Positions 13,288 through 20,384 of a stretch of 21,236 nt of DNA are shown piece by piece. The position numbers and the translations under genes were made by a program. Source of the DNA: Actinomycetes bacterium (GTDB lineage: Bacteria; Actinomycetota; Actinomycetes; Actinomycetales; Demequinaceae); contig JAEYUX010000122.1 in assembly GCA_023432235.1 (NCBI GenBank), forward strand, positions 1 through 21,236, written 5' to 3'. Within the stretch, counting starts at the first letter, position 1; each line of letters starts with the position of its first letter. Under the pieces are notes generated by a model, which did no database searches, was not told the DNA's origin, and saw only the letters and a program-made list of their open reading frames with translations.

Positions 13288-14237
13288 TGAGTGTCACGAT
13301 GCCTCCCGGTGGCGCGGACGTATTGCCAGAGTCGGATGAAGCGCGCAAGAAGCGCGGCAAGACCCGAGCAGCAAAGGCGAAAGAGAACCTCACCTCGCCA
13401 TGGGCCACTGCAGCAGCGATCATCATCGCGGTGCTGTGGACCATCCCCACGGTCGCCCTCTTTATGACGTCGCTGATCCCGGGCAACCGCTACCGCCGAG
13501 ACGCCTGGTGGGATGTTCTCGCCGACGGCGATCTCACGTTCTCGAACTTTGAGCACGTGCTGTTCCAGTCGTTCGGTGACAACTCCACGGCACCACCGCT
13601 ACTGGGCAACGTCATCAACTCGATTGTGGTGACGGTGCCGTCCGTGGTGTTCCCGTTGGTGCTGGGGCTCATGGCGGCGTACGCGTTCGCGTGGATTCCA
13701 TTCCGTGGCTCGAACTTCTTGTTCGTGTTGATCTTTGCGCTTCAGGTGGTGCCGCTGCAGTTGGCCTTGATCCCGTTGCTCAAGATTTTGGGTCCACAGA
13801 ATCTCGGACTCGCGGGTCAGTTCCCCGGCGTGTGGATAGCGCACACGATATTTGCGCTTCCACTCGCGGTGTTCCTGCTCCACAACTTTGTGTCGCACAT
13901 CCCGAGTGACATCCTCGAAGCGGCCCGTGTTGACGGAGCAAGCCACACGCAGGTGTTCTTCCGGATCATCCTGCCGCTGTCGCTCCCGGCGATCGCCTCT
14001 CTCGCGATCTTCCAGTTCCTCTGGGTGTGGAACGACCTGCTTGTATCCGCTGTGTTCGGTGGCAATAAGACGTATCCGCTCACGTACCCGATCTCGAACT
14101 TGGCGGGTGACTACGGCCAGTACGCCTATCTTGTCCCGGCCGCAGCGTTTATCTCGATGATCATTCCGCTCATCGTGTTCTTCTCCCTCCAGCGCTACTT
14201 CGTTCGCGGCCTGCTGGCCGGTTCGACCAAGGGCTGA
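13287..14237 (+). CDS. AglG-like sugar ABC transporter permease (MalG family)
   Basis: Second channel subunit, 316 aa, partner of the permease encoded just upstream. A long basic cytoplasmic N-terminus (about residues 17-35, rich in Lys/Arg) comes before the first helix (39-61). After a periplasmic segment with LTFSNFEHVLF, membrane helices follow. The EAA loop is EAARVDGASHTQVFFRIILP (211-230), and the end LQRYFVRGLLAGSTKG matches the MalG/AglG type, whose C-terminus contacts the ATPase. AGGAGA lies about 8 nt before the ATG. It is the last gene of the operon: a 16-bp hairpin follows within 16 nt of the stop. No ATPase or hydrolase gene follows. Confidence 0.94.
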   Translation: MSVTMPPGGADVLPESDEARKKRGKTRAAKAKENLTSPWATAAAIIIAVLWTIPTVALFMTSLIPGNRYRRDAWWDVLADGDLTFSNFEHVLFQSFGDNSTAPPLLGNVINSIVVTVPSVVFPLVLGLMAAYAFAWIPFRGSNFLFVLIFALQVVPLQLALIPLLKILGPQNLGLAGQFPGVWIAHTIFALPLAVFLLHNFVSHIPSDILEAARVDGASHTQVFFRIILPLSLPAIASLAIFQFLWVWNDLLVSAVFGGNKTYPLTYPISNLAGDYGQYAYLVPAAAFISMIIPLIVFFSLQRYFVRGLLAGSTKG

Positions 14238-14252
14238 TTCTCAACTCGGCCA

Positions 14253-14288
14253 GGGTGCCCGCGTCGGTCCGCACCGGCGCGGGCGCCC
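14253..14288 (+). terminator. Strong hairpin ending the importer operon
   Basis: Arms 14253-14268 and 14273-14288 form a continuous 16-bp stem with two G-U pairs and a CCGC loop, 15 bp after the AglG-like stop. There is no T-run, which is common for GC-rich actinobacterial terminators. Confidence 0.75.
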
Positions 14289-14295
14289 GAGCGCC

Positions 14296-14301
14296 TAGAC
14301 T
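14296..14301 (+). promoter_or_regulatory. -10 element TAGACT of a leaderless transcript
   Basis: TAGACT fits TANNNT and lies exactly 6 nt before the GTG at 14308, so the first base of the mRNA would be the G of the start codon. No Shine-Dalgarno is present. It immediately follows the importer terminator, so it would be the main promoter for the purF-purM operon. Confidence 0.6.
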
Positions 14302-14307
14302 TCTGCC

Positions 14308-14679
14308 GTGAGCGACGGTCCCGAGCCCACCCCTGAGCGGTTGAGCAAGCACGCCATTCCGGCGACGTACCGACGCGCCCCCCGCACCGAACGCTTCATC
14401 CTGTCGGGTGTTGGCATCGGCGCGGTGGTGGGCGTCATTCTCGGTTTCATCCTTCCCAGCGGCACATCGATTGGCCGCGGCACCGCAGCAGTCCTGCTCG
14501 GTCTCGCAGGCGCGCTCGCTGGCGGACTCATCACCGGCGCGCAAGCCGCCTACATCGAGTACACATCGGGCCGTTCCGCCGATCGCCAGCGAGCAAAGCT
14601 GATGGCCGATGCGGACGACGACAGCCCGTACAAGCCCGGCGATCACGACGACGACAGGACGGCTGATGGCACGCGGTGA
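14308..14679 (+). CDS. Small two-helix membrane protein preceding purF
   Basis: A 123-aa protein with a GTG start. The first 29 residues are polar and basic. Two membrane helices follow, FILSGVGIGAVVGVILGFIL (about 30-49) and TAAVLLGLAGALAGGLITGA (about 59-78), then an acidic, Asp-rich cytoplasmic tail to the end. Function is unknown. From memory, small membrane proteins in front of purF are common in Actinobacteria. The start fits a leaderless transcript (TAGACT, 6 nt, GTG). The 3' end overlaps purF by 14 bp, so the two genes are co-transcribed and probably translationally coupled. Confidence 0.85.
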   Translation: MSDGPEPTPERLSKHAIPATYRRAPRTERFILSGVGIGAVVGVILGFILPSGTSIGRGTAAVLLGLAGALAGGLITGAQAAYIEYTSGRSADRQRAKLMADADDDSPYKPGDHDDDRTADGTR

Positions 14680-16141
14680 CGGAAGACTGAGCCATGACCT
14701 CATGCCGGGCGAGAAAGGCCCCCAGGACGCGTGTGGTGTCTTTGGCGTCTACGCCCCAGGCGAGGAAGTCGCCAAACTGACCTTCTTTGGACTGTACGCC
14801 CTGCAACACCGTGGCCAGGAGTCGGCGGGAATTGCAGCGTCGGACGGCGAGAAGATCCTCGTGTTCAAGGACATGGGCCTGGTATCGCAAGTCTTCGACG
14901 AGGCCGCACTTGAGGCCCTGCAGGGCCACATCGCCGTTGGCCACACGCGGTACTCGACGACAGGCGCGTCCACGTGGGCAAACGCCCAGCCGACGCTTGG
15001 GCCCACGGCGCACGGCACCGTCGCGCTTGGCCATAACGGCAATCTGACAAACACCCAGGAGTTGCTCGACCTCCTTGCGCAACGCGAAGGCGTCGCCAAG
15101 CGCCTCGATCTCAAGGGTGGCAAGTGCACCGACACGGCGATTGTCACCGCTCTGCTGGGTTCCGATCAGTTCGACACCCTTGCCGAGACGGCACTTGAGC
15201 TGCTCCCGCATGTGCAAGGTGCCTTTTCCTTTGTCTTCATGGACGAGCACGCGTTGTACGCGGCGCGTGATCCGCACGGGGTGCGGCCGCTTGTCCTCGG
15301 TCAACTCGAGCAGGGCGGCTGGGTGGTCGCATCCGAAACGGCCGCGCTGGACATTGTGGGCGCGCAGCAGCTGCGCGAGGTGGAGCCGGGCGAACTCATC
15401 ATCATCGATGACGAGGGCGTGCAGTCTCACCGATTCGCGGAGGCGATCCCGCGCGGCTGCGTATTCGAGTACGTCTACCTTGCCCGGCCGGACACGACCA
15501 TCGCGGGCAGGTCAGTCCAGGCAGCGCGCCTCGAAATGGGCCGCGCGCTTGCACATGAGCATCCGGTGGACGCCGACCTCGTCATCCCCGTTCCCGAGTC
15601 CGGTACGCCTGCCGCCGTTGGCTACGCCCAGGCATCGGGAATCCCATTTGCTCAAGGCCTCACGAAGAACGTCTACGTTGGCCGCACCTTCATCCAGCCA
15701 TCGCAAACGTTGCGCCAACGGGGCATCCGCCTCAAGCTCAACCCGCTCCGCGACGTCATTCGTGGCAAGCGACTCGTGGTGGTCGACGACTCGATTGTGC
15801 GCGGCAACACCCAGCGCGCGATCGTCCAGATGCTGCGCGAGGCGGGCGCTGCGGAAGTGCACGTGCGCATCTCCTCCCCGCCGGTGCAATGGCCGTGTTT
15901 CTACGGCATTGACTTCCCCACGCGCGAGGAACTCGCCGCAGTGGGCCACTCGCTCGAAGACGTACGGCAGCAGATCGGCGCAGACACGCTCGGCCACATT
16001 TCTCTTGACGGCATGATCAAGGCGACGGCCCAGGCCGAGGAGCGCCTCTGCACCGCCTGCTTCTCCGGCACCTATCCAATTGAGCCGCCTGTCGATGCGC
16101 GGCAGTTGTTGCTTAGCCAACAGGCGGTGATCTCAGCATGA
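14666..16141 (+). CDS. purF: Amidophosphoribosyltransferase PurF, [4Fe-4S] type
   Basis: First committed step of purine synthesis: PRPP plus glutamine gives phosphoribosylamine. The 491-aa precursor has a 22-residue propeptide (MARGDGRLSHDLMPGEKGPQ plus DA) that must be removed to expose the nucleophile Cys23 in CGVFGVYAPGE. The N-terminal glutaminase has LYALQHRGQESAGI and HTRYSTTG. The phosphoribosyltransferase half has the PRPP loop VVVDDSIVRGNT (371-382). Four cysteines fit the Bacillus-type iron-sulfur ligands: Cys265 (PRGCVFEYV), Cys411 (WPCFYGID), Cys462 and Cys465 (LCTACFSG). ATG 14666 has AGGA about 8 nt upstream and overlaps the previous gene; the upstream open frame to 14609 has no family similarity. 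The stop overlaps purM by 4 bp (ATGA). Confidence 0.98.
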   Translation: MARGDGRLSHDLMPGEKGPQDACGVFGVYAPGEEVAKLTFFGLYALQHRGQESAGIAASDGEKILVFKDMGLVSQVFDEAALEALQGHIAVGHTRYSTTGASTWANAQPTLGPTAHGTVALGHNGNLTNTQELLDLLAQREGVAKRLDLKGGKCTDTAIVTALLGSDQFDTLAETALELLPHVQGAFSFVFMDEHALYAARDPHGVRPLVLGQLEQGGWVVASETAALDIVGAQQLREVEPGELIIIDDEGVQSHRFAEAIPRGCVFEYVYLARPDTTIAGRSVQAARLEMGRALAHEHPVDADLVIPVPESGTPAAVGYAQASGIPFAQGLTKNVYVGRTFIQPSQTLRQRGIRLKLNPLRDVIRGKRLVVVDDSIVRGNTQRAIVQMLREAGAAEVHVRISSPPVQWPCFYGIDFPTREELAAVGHSLEDVRQQIGADTLGHISLDGMIKATAQAEERLCTACFSGTYPIEPPVDARQLLLSQQAVISA

Positions 16142-17244
16142 CGGGCGAGGGCATCACGTATGCCTCGGCAGGGGTGGACACGGCGGCGGGGGACCGCGCC
16201 GTTGAACTGATGAAGTCGGCCGTTGCGCGCACGCACGGACCCGAGGTGCTTGGCGGCATTGGCGCCTTCGCGGGCCTTTACGACGCCTCGGCCCTCACGA
16301 AGTACAAGCGGCCGCTTCTTGCCTCGTCTACCGACGGCGTCGGCACCAAGATCGTCATCGCCCGTGCCCTCGATATTCACGACACCATTGGTAAGGACCT
16401 CGTTGCCATGGTGGTCGACGACATCGTGGTGTGTGGCGCCACGCCGCTCGTCATGACCGACTACATCGCGTGCGGCAAGGTGGTGCCGGAGCGCATCGCA
16501 GACATCGTCCGCGGCATTGCCGAGGGTTGCGAGATTGCGGGCACGGCGCTCGTTGGCGGCGAGACCGCCGAACACCCGGGCGTGATGGATCCCGATGATT
16601 ACGACGTTGCGGGCGCGGCGATCGGCGTTGTTGAGGCCGACGCTCTGCTTGGGCCCGAGAAGGTACGTGCGGGTGATGTTGTGGTCGCCATGGCGTCGTC
16701 CGGCCTTCACTCGAACGGGTACTCCCTCGTGCGGCGCGTTGTGGAGCACGCGGGCTGGTCGCTCGAGACCTCGATCGCGGAACTCGGCCGCACCGTGGGT
16801 GAAGAGTTGCTTGAGCCGACCCGCATCTACGCGAAGCTGTGTGTCGAAATGGCGGCCTCGATTGGGGGCCTCCACGCCTTCTCGCATGTGACCGGGGGTG
16901 GGCTTGCGGCCAATGTCGCCCGAGTGATCCCGGCGGGCCTTGCTGCGCATGTGGCGCGCGACGCCTGGGAGTTGCCGCCCGTCTTCTCGGTCGTACAAGC
17001 GGCCGGTGGCGTGCCGTGGTCGGACCTTGAGGCGACACTCAACATGGGCGTCGGCATGGTTGCGATCGTCTCGGCGGATGACGCCGACGCTCTGATCGAG
17101 TCATCGCGCCAGGCGGGCGTCGGTGCGTGGGCGCTTGGCGAGATTACTGCGGATGACGGACGTGCAGCGTCAGCCGATGTGGTCCGCGGAGGTAAGGGCG
17201 TCGATGGCGGTGCGGTGTATCTCGGCGGTGCCTACCGCGCGTAG
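16138..17244 (+). CDS. purM: Phosphoribosylformylglycinamidine cyclo-ligase (AIR synthase) PurM
   Basis: Step 5 of IMP synthesis: ATP-dependent closure of FGAM, the PurL product, to AIR. The 368-aa protein has the AIRS signatures ITYASAGVDTAAGDRAVELM at the N-terminus, the ATP/substrate loop SSTDGVGTKIVIA, DLVAMVVDDIVVCGATPL, LVGGETAEHPGVM, ASSGLHSNGYSLVR and HVTGGGLAANVARV. The length is close to the family's. The start overlaps the purF stop (ATGA) and lacks a strong Shine-Dalgarno, so translation is probably coupled. A symmetric terminator follows within 60 bp. All motifs are intact. Confidence 0.98.
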   Translation: MTGEGITYASAGVDTAAGDRAVELMKSAVARTHGPEVLGGIGAFAGLYDASALTKYKRPLLASSTDGVGTKIVIARALDIHDTIGKDLVAMVVDDIVVCGATPLVMTDYIACGKVVPERIADIVRGIAEGCEIAGTALVGGETAEHPGVMDPDDYDVAGAAIGVVEADALLGPEKVRAGDVVVAMASSGLHSNGYSLVRRVVEHAGWSLETSIAELGRTVGEELLEPTRIYAKLCVEMAASIGGLHAFSHVTGGGLAANVARVIPAGLAAHVARDAWELPPVFSVVQAAGGVPWSDLEATLNMGVGMVAIVSADDADALIESSRQAGVGAWALGEITADDGRAASADVVRGGKGVDGGAVYLGGAYRA

Positions 17245-17275
17245 AGCCGACGGCCGCATCCTCGTGAAAATGACG

Positions 17276-17301
17276 AAGCGGCGTGCCGAGGCACGCCGCT
17301 T
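17276..17301. terminator. Bidirectional terminator between purM and the DUF3073 gene
   Basis: A perfect 11-bp stem (17276-17286 with 17291-17301) with a CGAG loop. The arms begin and end in AA/TT, with a short T-run on the purM strand and GAAAA before the stem for the opposite strand, so it can serve both convergent genes. Confidence 0.88.
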
Positions 17302-17313
17302 TATCGCGTCAGG

Positions 17314-17487
17314 TCAGTCGTCGTCGTCCGCCCAAGGGTCGCGCGACTCGTCGTCGTCTGGCTCAGCGGCCGGAGACTTCCCACCGATGAGTTCACGTTC
17401 CAACTCCCGCAGGTCACTGCTGTGGTTCGTGTACTTCAACTGTCGCGCGATCTTCGCGTCTTTTGCCTTTTGACGGCCGCGCCCCAT
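17314..17487 (-). CDS. DUF3073 family small protein, 57 aa
   Basis: A 57-aa protein below the usual length cut-off of gene finders. The N-terminus MGRGRQKAKDAKIARQLKY is the DUF3073 signature, followed by a short helix-forming middle (DLRELERELIGG) and an Asp/Glu-rich tail ending DPWADDDD. The basic head and acidic tail are typical; the function is unknown. The ATG at 17487 is preceded by AAGGGA at about 9 nt, the stop lies 13 bp from the shared terminator, and the frame is intact. It is convergent with purM and divergent from the bldC-like gene. Relatives near purM and bldC are, from memory, widespread in Actinobacteria. Confidence 0.93.
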   Translation of the reverse strand: MGRGRQKAKDAKIARQLKYTNHSSDLRELERELIGGKSPAAEPDDDESRDPWADDDD

Positions 17488-17594
17488 GGTCGCCCGTCCC
17501 TTCTTCGACTACGGAGGACGCGCGAAGGAGCGGTCCTCGGCCTCGAGTCCTTGGGCTAACTGTACAACCTCCCACCGGGGGCGGCGAATCTCCC

Positions 17595-17613
17595 CTCATT
17601 TGACCCAAATGAG
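17595..17613. promoter_or_regulatory. Perfect inverted repeat CTCATTTG-ACC-CAAATGAG
   Basis: Two perfect 8-bp arms with a 3-bp spacer in the middle of the 224-bp gap between the divergent DUF3073 and bldC-like genes. An outer TCTCCC (17589-17594) and GGGAGA (17622-17627) flank it. The arms are AT-rich in a GC-rich genome, suggesting a dimeric regulator site acting on either gene. The regulator is not known. Confidence 0.6.
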
Positions 17614-17711
17614 AAAAAGTCGGGAGAACCGCGTCATAGTTGACGAACCAACCCGTCTCATCGGTCAAGGAAGTCCACCGTAGGGCTCCCGAGAAGACTG
17701 AGGGATTGAAC

Positions 17712-17921
17712 ATGATGGCTGACGCTCTCCAAGAACCGGAGAAATTGCTGACCCCAAGCGAGGTTGCTGCGATCTTTCGCGTTGACCCCAAGACCGTGAC
17801 CCGCTGGGCCAAGGTGGGCAAGCTCTCTTCGATTCGGACGCTGGGTGGCCACCGTCGCTTCCGCGAGCAGGAAGTGCGCTCACTGCTCGCCGAGGCACAG
17901 GAACAGGCCCACTCGGTATAA
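17712..17921 (+). CDS. bldC: BldC-like MerR-type DNA-binding protein
   Basis: A 69-aa DNA-binding protein consisting almost only of a winged helix-turn-helix of the MerR type. The core LLTPSEVAAIFRVDPKTVTR and WAKVGKLSSIRTLGGHRR are nearly those of Streptomyces BldC, which binds DNA cooperatively at direct repeats and delays sporulation genes. The role in a non-sporulating relative is unknown. ATG 17712 follows GAGGGA at about 8 nt; a second ATG follows at once. The open frame continues upstream to 17640 but that part has no similarity to BldC and no ribosome site. A classical terminator follows directly, so it is monocistronic. A perfect inverted repeat lies about 100 bp upstream. Confidence 0.93.
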   Translation: MMADALQEPEKLLTPSEVAAIFRVDPKTVTRWAKVGKLSSIRTLGGHRRFREQEVRSLLAEAQEQAHSV

Positions 17922-17937
17922 CTATTGCTCGATAACC

Positions 17938-17972
17938 GGCCCCCGTCGTTCGCGGCGGGGGCCGTTGTTTTT
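17938..17972 (+). terminator. Rho-independent terminator after the bldC-like gene
   Basis: Stem GGCCCCCG (17938-17945) with CGGGGGCC (17956-17963), followed by GTTGTTTTT. It is 17 bp after the stop and has both stem and T-tract. Confidence 0.93.
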
Positions 17973-18090
17973 GTCCGCCCGACGCTTGGGGGCGCTTCAC
18001 AACGCTCGTCGCCAGAAGAGGAATGAGGCCACGAGCGCCAAGGTGGCGTGAGTTCTCAAGAGGTGATCTCCCACTGTCAGGGAGAGGTCG

Positions 18091-18096
18091 TAATCT
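18091..18096 (+). promoter_or_regulatory. -10 element TAATCT of a leaderless transcript
   Basis: TAATCT fits TANNNT and is exactly 6 nt before the ATG at 18103. The only purine-rich stretch (GGGAGAGG) lies upstream of the -10, too far from the ATG to act as a ribosome site. Confidence 0.55.
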
Positions 18097-18102
18097 GAGC
18101 GC

Positions 18103-18687
18103 ATGCGAGCAGCATTGACCCACGCGCAGTATGAGACGCCCTTCGGGCTGCTCCACGTGTTCGCGGATGACCGCGGCGTGGTGCGCGCGTCGGGCTTTGG
18201 CGACATCGACCGCATCGCGGCACACCTGCCAGTTGACGTTGCGCGCGCCGGGTGGGCGGAGGGAACGCTTCCTCATATCGAGCGCGCGGTGGCGGCGTGG
18301 CTGAGTGGCGATGCCGACGCCATCACCGCCGTGCCCGTCGAGCAACCAGGTAGCGATTTTCTCCACGACGTGTGGCGGGCCATGAGTGCGGTGAAGGCAG
18401 GTGAACCTGTGACGTACGGAGAGCTCGCAGTTGCTGCGGGCCGGCCGGGTGCGGCCCGCGCCGTCGGCACCGCTTGCTCGCGCAACGCGGTGGCGCCCTT
18501 TGTGCCGTGCCATCGAGTGTTGAGCTCGGGATACCGCGTGGGCGCATACGGCTACGGAGGTGCGCCGGTGAAGGCCGCGATGCTTGCCCTCGAAGCGGGT
18601 GCAAGTCCCGCAGAAATCGCCGACGCTGGACGCACCGCTACCTCGCAGACCCGCCTCGTCGTTCCCGCCCGTCAGCAGGGAGCATGA
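18103..18687 (+). CDS. ogt: Methylated-DNA--[protein]-cysteine S-methyltransferase
   Basis: Suicide DNA-repair protein that moves the alkyl group from O6-alkylguanine to its own cysteine. In the 194-aa protein the acceptor Cys136 lies in PFVPCHRVL. The DNA-binding helix-turn-helix with the VTYGELAVAAGRPGAARAVG pattern (about 103-122) and the Asn hinge SRNAV (126-130) are in place. The N-terminal domain is short and the tail after YGYGGAPVKAAMLALE (about 148-163) is Ala-rich. The start fits leaderless initiation. The stop overlaps the EamA start (ATGA). There is no Ada-type regulatory domain. Function is confident; ogt is used as the generic symbol. Confidence 0.93.
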   Translation: MRAALTHAQYETPFGLLHVFADDRGVVRASGFGDIDRIAAHLPVDVARAGWAEGTLPHIERAVAAWLSGDADAITAVPVEQPGSDFLHDVWRAMSAVKAGEPVTYGELAVAAGRPGAARAVGTACSRNAVAPFVPCHRVLSSGYRVGAYGYGGAPVKAAMLALEAGASPAEIADAGRTATSQTRLVVPARQQGA

Positions 18688-19685
18688 GCGCCCAGCACTA
18701 CCCCATGCGGGCATGGATGCCGTCGCTCATCGTCGCATCCGTCGCGTGGGGCTCGTCCTTTGTTTTCATCAAGATGGCGCTCGATGCATTCAAGCCGGCG
18801 CACATCGGATTCATTCGTCTCGCCGTTGGTGTCGTGGTGCTTGTCCTCATCGTCGCGTTCCAACGCGCCTGGCCACGGTTGTCATGGAAGACCGTCGTGG
18901 CGATCGGCGTTGTCGCGATTGGGATGTCAGGGGTGCCGATGGTGCTCATTCCGATGGCGGAAGAGCGCATCACGTCAATTCTGGCGAGCCTCCTCAACGC
19001 GACAACGCCGTTGTGGACGGCCCTGTTCGTCGCCTTGTTGATTCCGCATGAGCGCACGTCACGCGCTCAACTGGCTGGCCTTGGCGTGGGAGCCATCGGT
19101 ATCGCGGTGCTTGTGGGTGCGTGGGACGTGAAGAGCCTGCCCCTTGCGGGCACCGTCCTCATGCTCATCGCCACTGCGTTCTACGGCATCGGCGGCACGT
19201 TGTCACGGCTCCTCCTCAACAAGGTCGACGCGGCACCGTCTGCCTTGTCGATGACACAGGTCGGATTGTCGGCGGTCATGCTCGCGCCGTTCGCTCTCAT
19301 CGCGGGAGAGCCGGGGGATCACGCCTTCTCGCTCTCGCACCGCGCATTGTGGGGCGTGCTCGCGCTTGGAGTGTTCGGTACGTCGTTTGCGTACGTGCTC
19401 TTTTGGCGTGTGGTGAAGATGGCGGGTGCCACCACCGCGTCCTCGGTGACGTATCTGTCGCCAATTGCGGCCACCGTGCTCGGAATCGTCATCCTCGGCG
19501 AGACGCTGCACTGGTACGAACCCGTGGGTGCGCTCATCGTATTCGCCGGCGTCTTCCTCGCTGGCCGCGCCCACACATCACGAAGTAGGCGTATTGCGGT
19601 GCAACCAACCCCCGTGCCCGCGCTCGAAACTGAAGCGAGCGTCGATGCCGCTGTCAGCGCCGGTGAGGCTTACGAACCGAAGTAG
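18684..19685 (+). CDS. EamA/DMT-family transporter
   Basis: A 333-aa inner-membrane transporter of the drug/metabolite superfamily, probably an exporter; the substrate is not predictable. Ten hydrophobic helices in two EamA repeats are visible: repeat one from SLIVASVAWGSSFVFIKMAL to GIAVLVGAW, repeat two from LAGTVLMLIATAFYGIGGTL to GALIVFAGVFLAGRA. The hallmarks WGSSF and SVTYLSPIAATVLGIVILGE are present. A polar tail of about 40 residues follows. ATG 18684 overlaps the methyltransferase stop and follows CAGGGAG at about 3 nt. The upstream open frame to 18474 lies inside the methyltransferase gene. The 3' end overlaps the convergent Holin-X gene by 16 bp. Confidence 0.92.
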   Translation: MSAQHYPMRAWMPSLIVASVAWGSSFVFIKMALDAFKPAHIGFIRLAVGVVVLVLIVAFQRAWPRLSWKTVVAIGVVAIGMSGVPMVLIPMAEERITSILASLLNATTPLWTALFVALLIPHERTSRAQLAGLGVGAIGIAVLVGAWDVKSLPLAGTVLMLIATAFYGIGGTLSRLLLNKVDAAPSALSMTQVGLSAVMLAPFALIAGEPGDHAFSLSHRALWGVLALGVFGTSFAYVLFWRVVKMAGATTASSVTYLSPIAATVLGIVILGETLHWYEPVGALIVFAGVFLAGRAHTSRSRRIAVQPTPVPALETEASVDAAVSAGEAYEPK

Positions 19686-20050
19686 CGGCGCAGGTTCCGA
19701 ATAGCGCGCTCAGGCTTGAGGTTCTTGTTGCGGTTAATCGCGGAAACGCCGATCGCCAGCAGAATGAGCGCGATGAGGAGTGCTCCACCGCCAATGACGA
19801 GCGCCGACAGCCACGCGGGCCACACTGTGGCGAGGCCGAGCACTGCGGCGGCGAGCAACACGCCAGTCGTGAAGAACATGAGCACCGCAGCAGCGCCCAA
19901 GACGGCGACGCCAACGGCGAGGCCCTTCGCCTTTTCCTGGATCTCCTGCTTTGCCTCATCGAGTTCCTCGCGAACCACACCCATGGCGCGTCCGGCCACA
20001 AGGGTGACGAGGGTGTTCAGCATGTACTTGCCGAATCCACCTGATTTCAT
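19670..20050 (-). CDS. Actinobacterial Holin-X / phage-holin-superfamily III membrane protein
   Basis: A 126-aa membrane protein of the actinobacterial Holin-X family. Despite the name, chromosomal members are not tied to phage and have no established function. The sequence shows an amphipathic, charged N-terminal helix (VVREELDEAKQEIQEKAKG, about 25-43), two to three hydrophobic helices between about 44 and 104, and a basic tail (NRNKNLKPERAIRNLRRYFG). ATG 20050 has a perfect AAGGAGG about 7 nt upstream. It is the only gene on the minus strand between the tRNAs and the EamA gene, and its last 16 bp overlap that gene tail to tail. No lysin or other phage gene is near. Confidence 0.88.
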   Translation of the reverse strand: MKSGGFGKYMLNTLVTLVAGRAMGVVREELDEAKQEIQEKAKGLAVGVAVLGAAAVLMFFTTGVLLAAAVLGLATVWPAWLSALVIGGGALLIALILLAIGVSAINRNKNLKPERAIRNLRRYFGS

Positions 20051-20221
20051 GCGAGAACCTCCTTGGAGCGATTGCTTCCAGTCAACCTGCTATCGGCATG
20101 AATGCGCAAACGCGTGAGTGCTGGTGTGTATGCCCGGGAGTGCACGGAGGTGTGCCCAGATCGCGGCCGCTGGGTGGCCACGGCGCGAGGACAGGCCCGG
20201 GAAGCGTCGGCCCCGAAACGA

Positions 20222-20245
20222 CAAAAACCCCGGATCACCCGGGGT
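20222..20245 (-). terminator. Rho-independent terminator of the tRNA cluster
   Basis: On the minus strand ACCCCGG-GTGAT-CCGGGGT is followed by a T-run (20223-20227 as A on the plus strand), 7 nt after the tRNA-Phe CCA end. Confidence 0.9.
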
Positions 20246-20252
20246 CTTGCGC

Positions 20253-20328
20253 TGGTGGCTCCGACGGGCGTCGATCCCGTGACCTCACGATTTTCAGTCG
20301 TGCGCTCTACCAACTGAGCTACAGAGCC
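20253..20328 (-). tRNA. tRNA-Phe (GAA), CCA encoded
   Basis: The cloverleaf reads GGCTCTG...CGGAGCC with A discriminator. The anticodon arm CACGA-CTGAAAA-TCGTG gives anticodon GAA, and the T-arm contains GGATCGACGCCC. The 3' CCA is encoded in the DNA (20253-20255). A terminator follows. Confidence 0.96.
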
Positions 20329-20354
20329 GTGGGGTTTCCCCCGTTTGACGAGAA

Positions 20355-20375
20355 AGCCCCTTCGATGAAGGGGCT
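20355..20375 (-). terminator. Hairpin between tRNA-Asp and tRNA-Phe
   Basis: A perfect 9-bp stem (20355-20363 with 20367-20375) with a 3-nt loop, followed on the minus strand by TTCTC. It lies in the 56-bp spacer between the two tRNAs and may end the Glu-Asp transcript or act as a processing landmark. Confidence 0.5.
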
Positions 20376-20384
20376 GCCTAGCCG

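Noticed and set aside
19670..20050. Phage-holin annotation as a sign of a prophage.
   Set aside because: No lysin, integrase, capsid or attachment-site genes nearby. Holin-X proteins are ordinary chromosomal genes in Actinobacteria.
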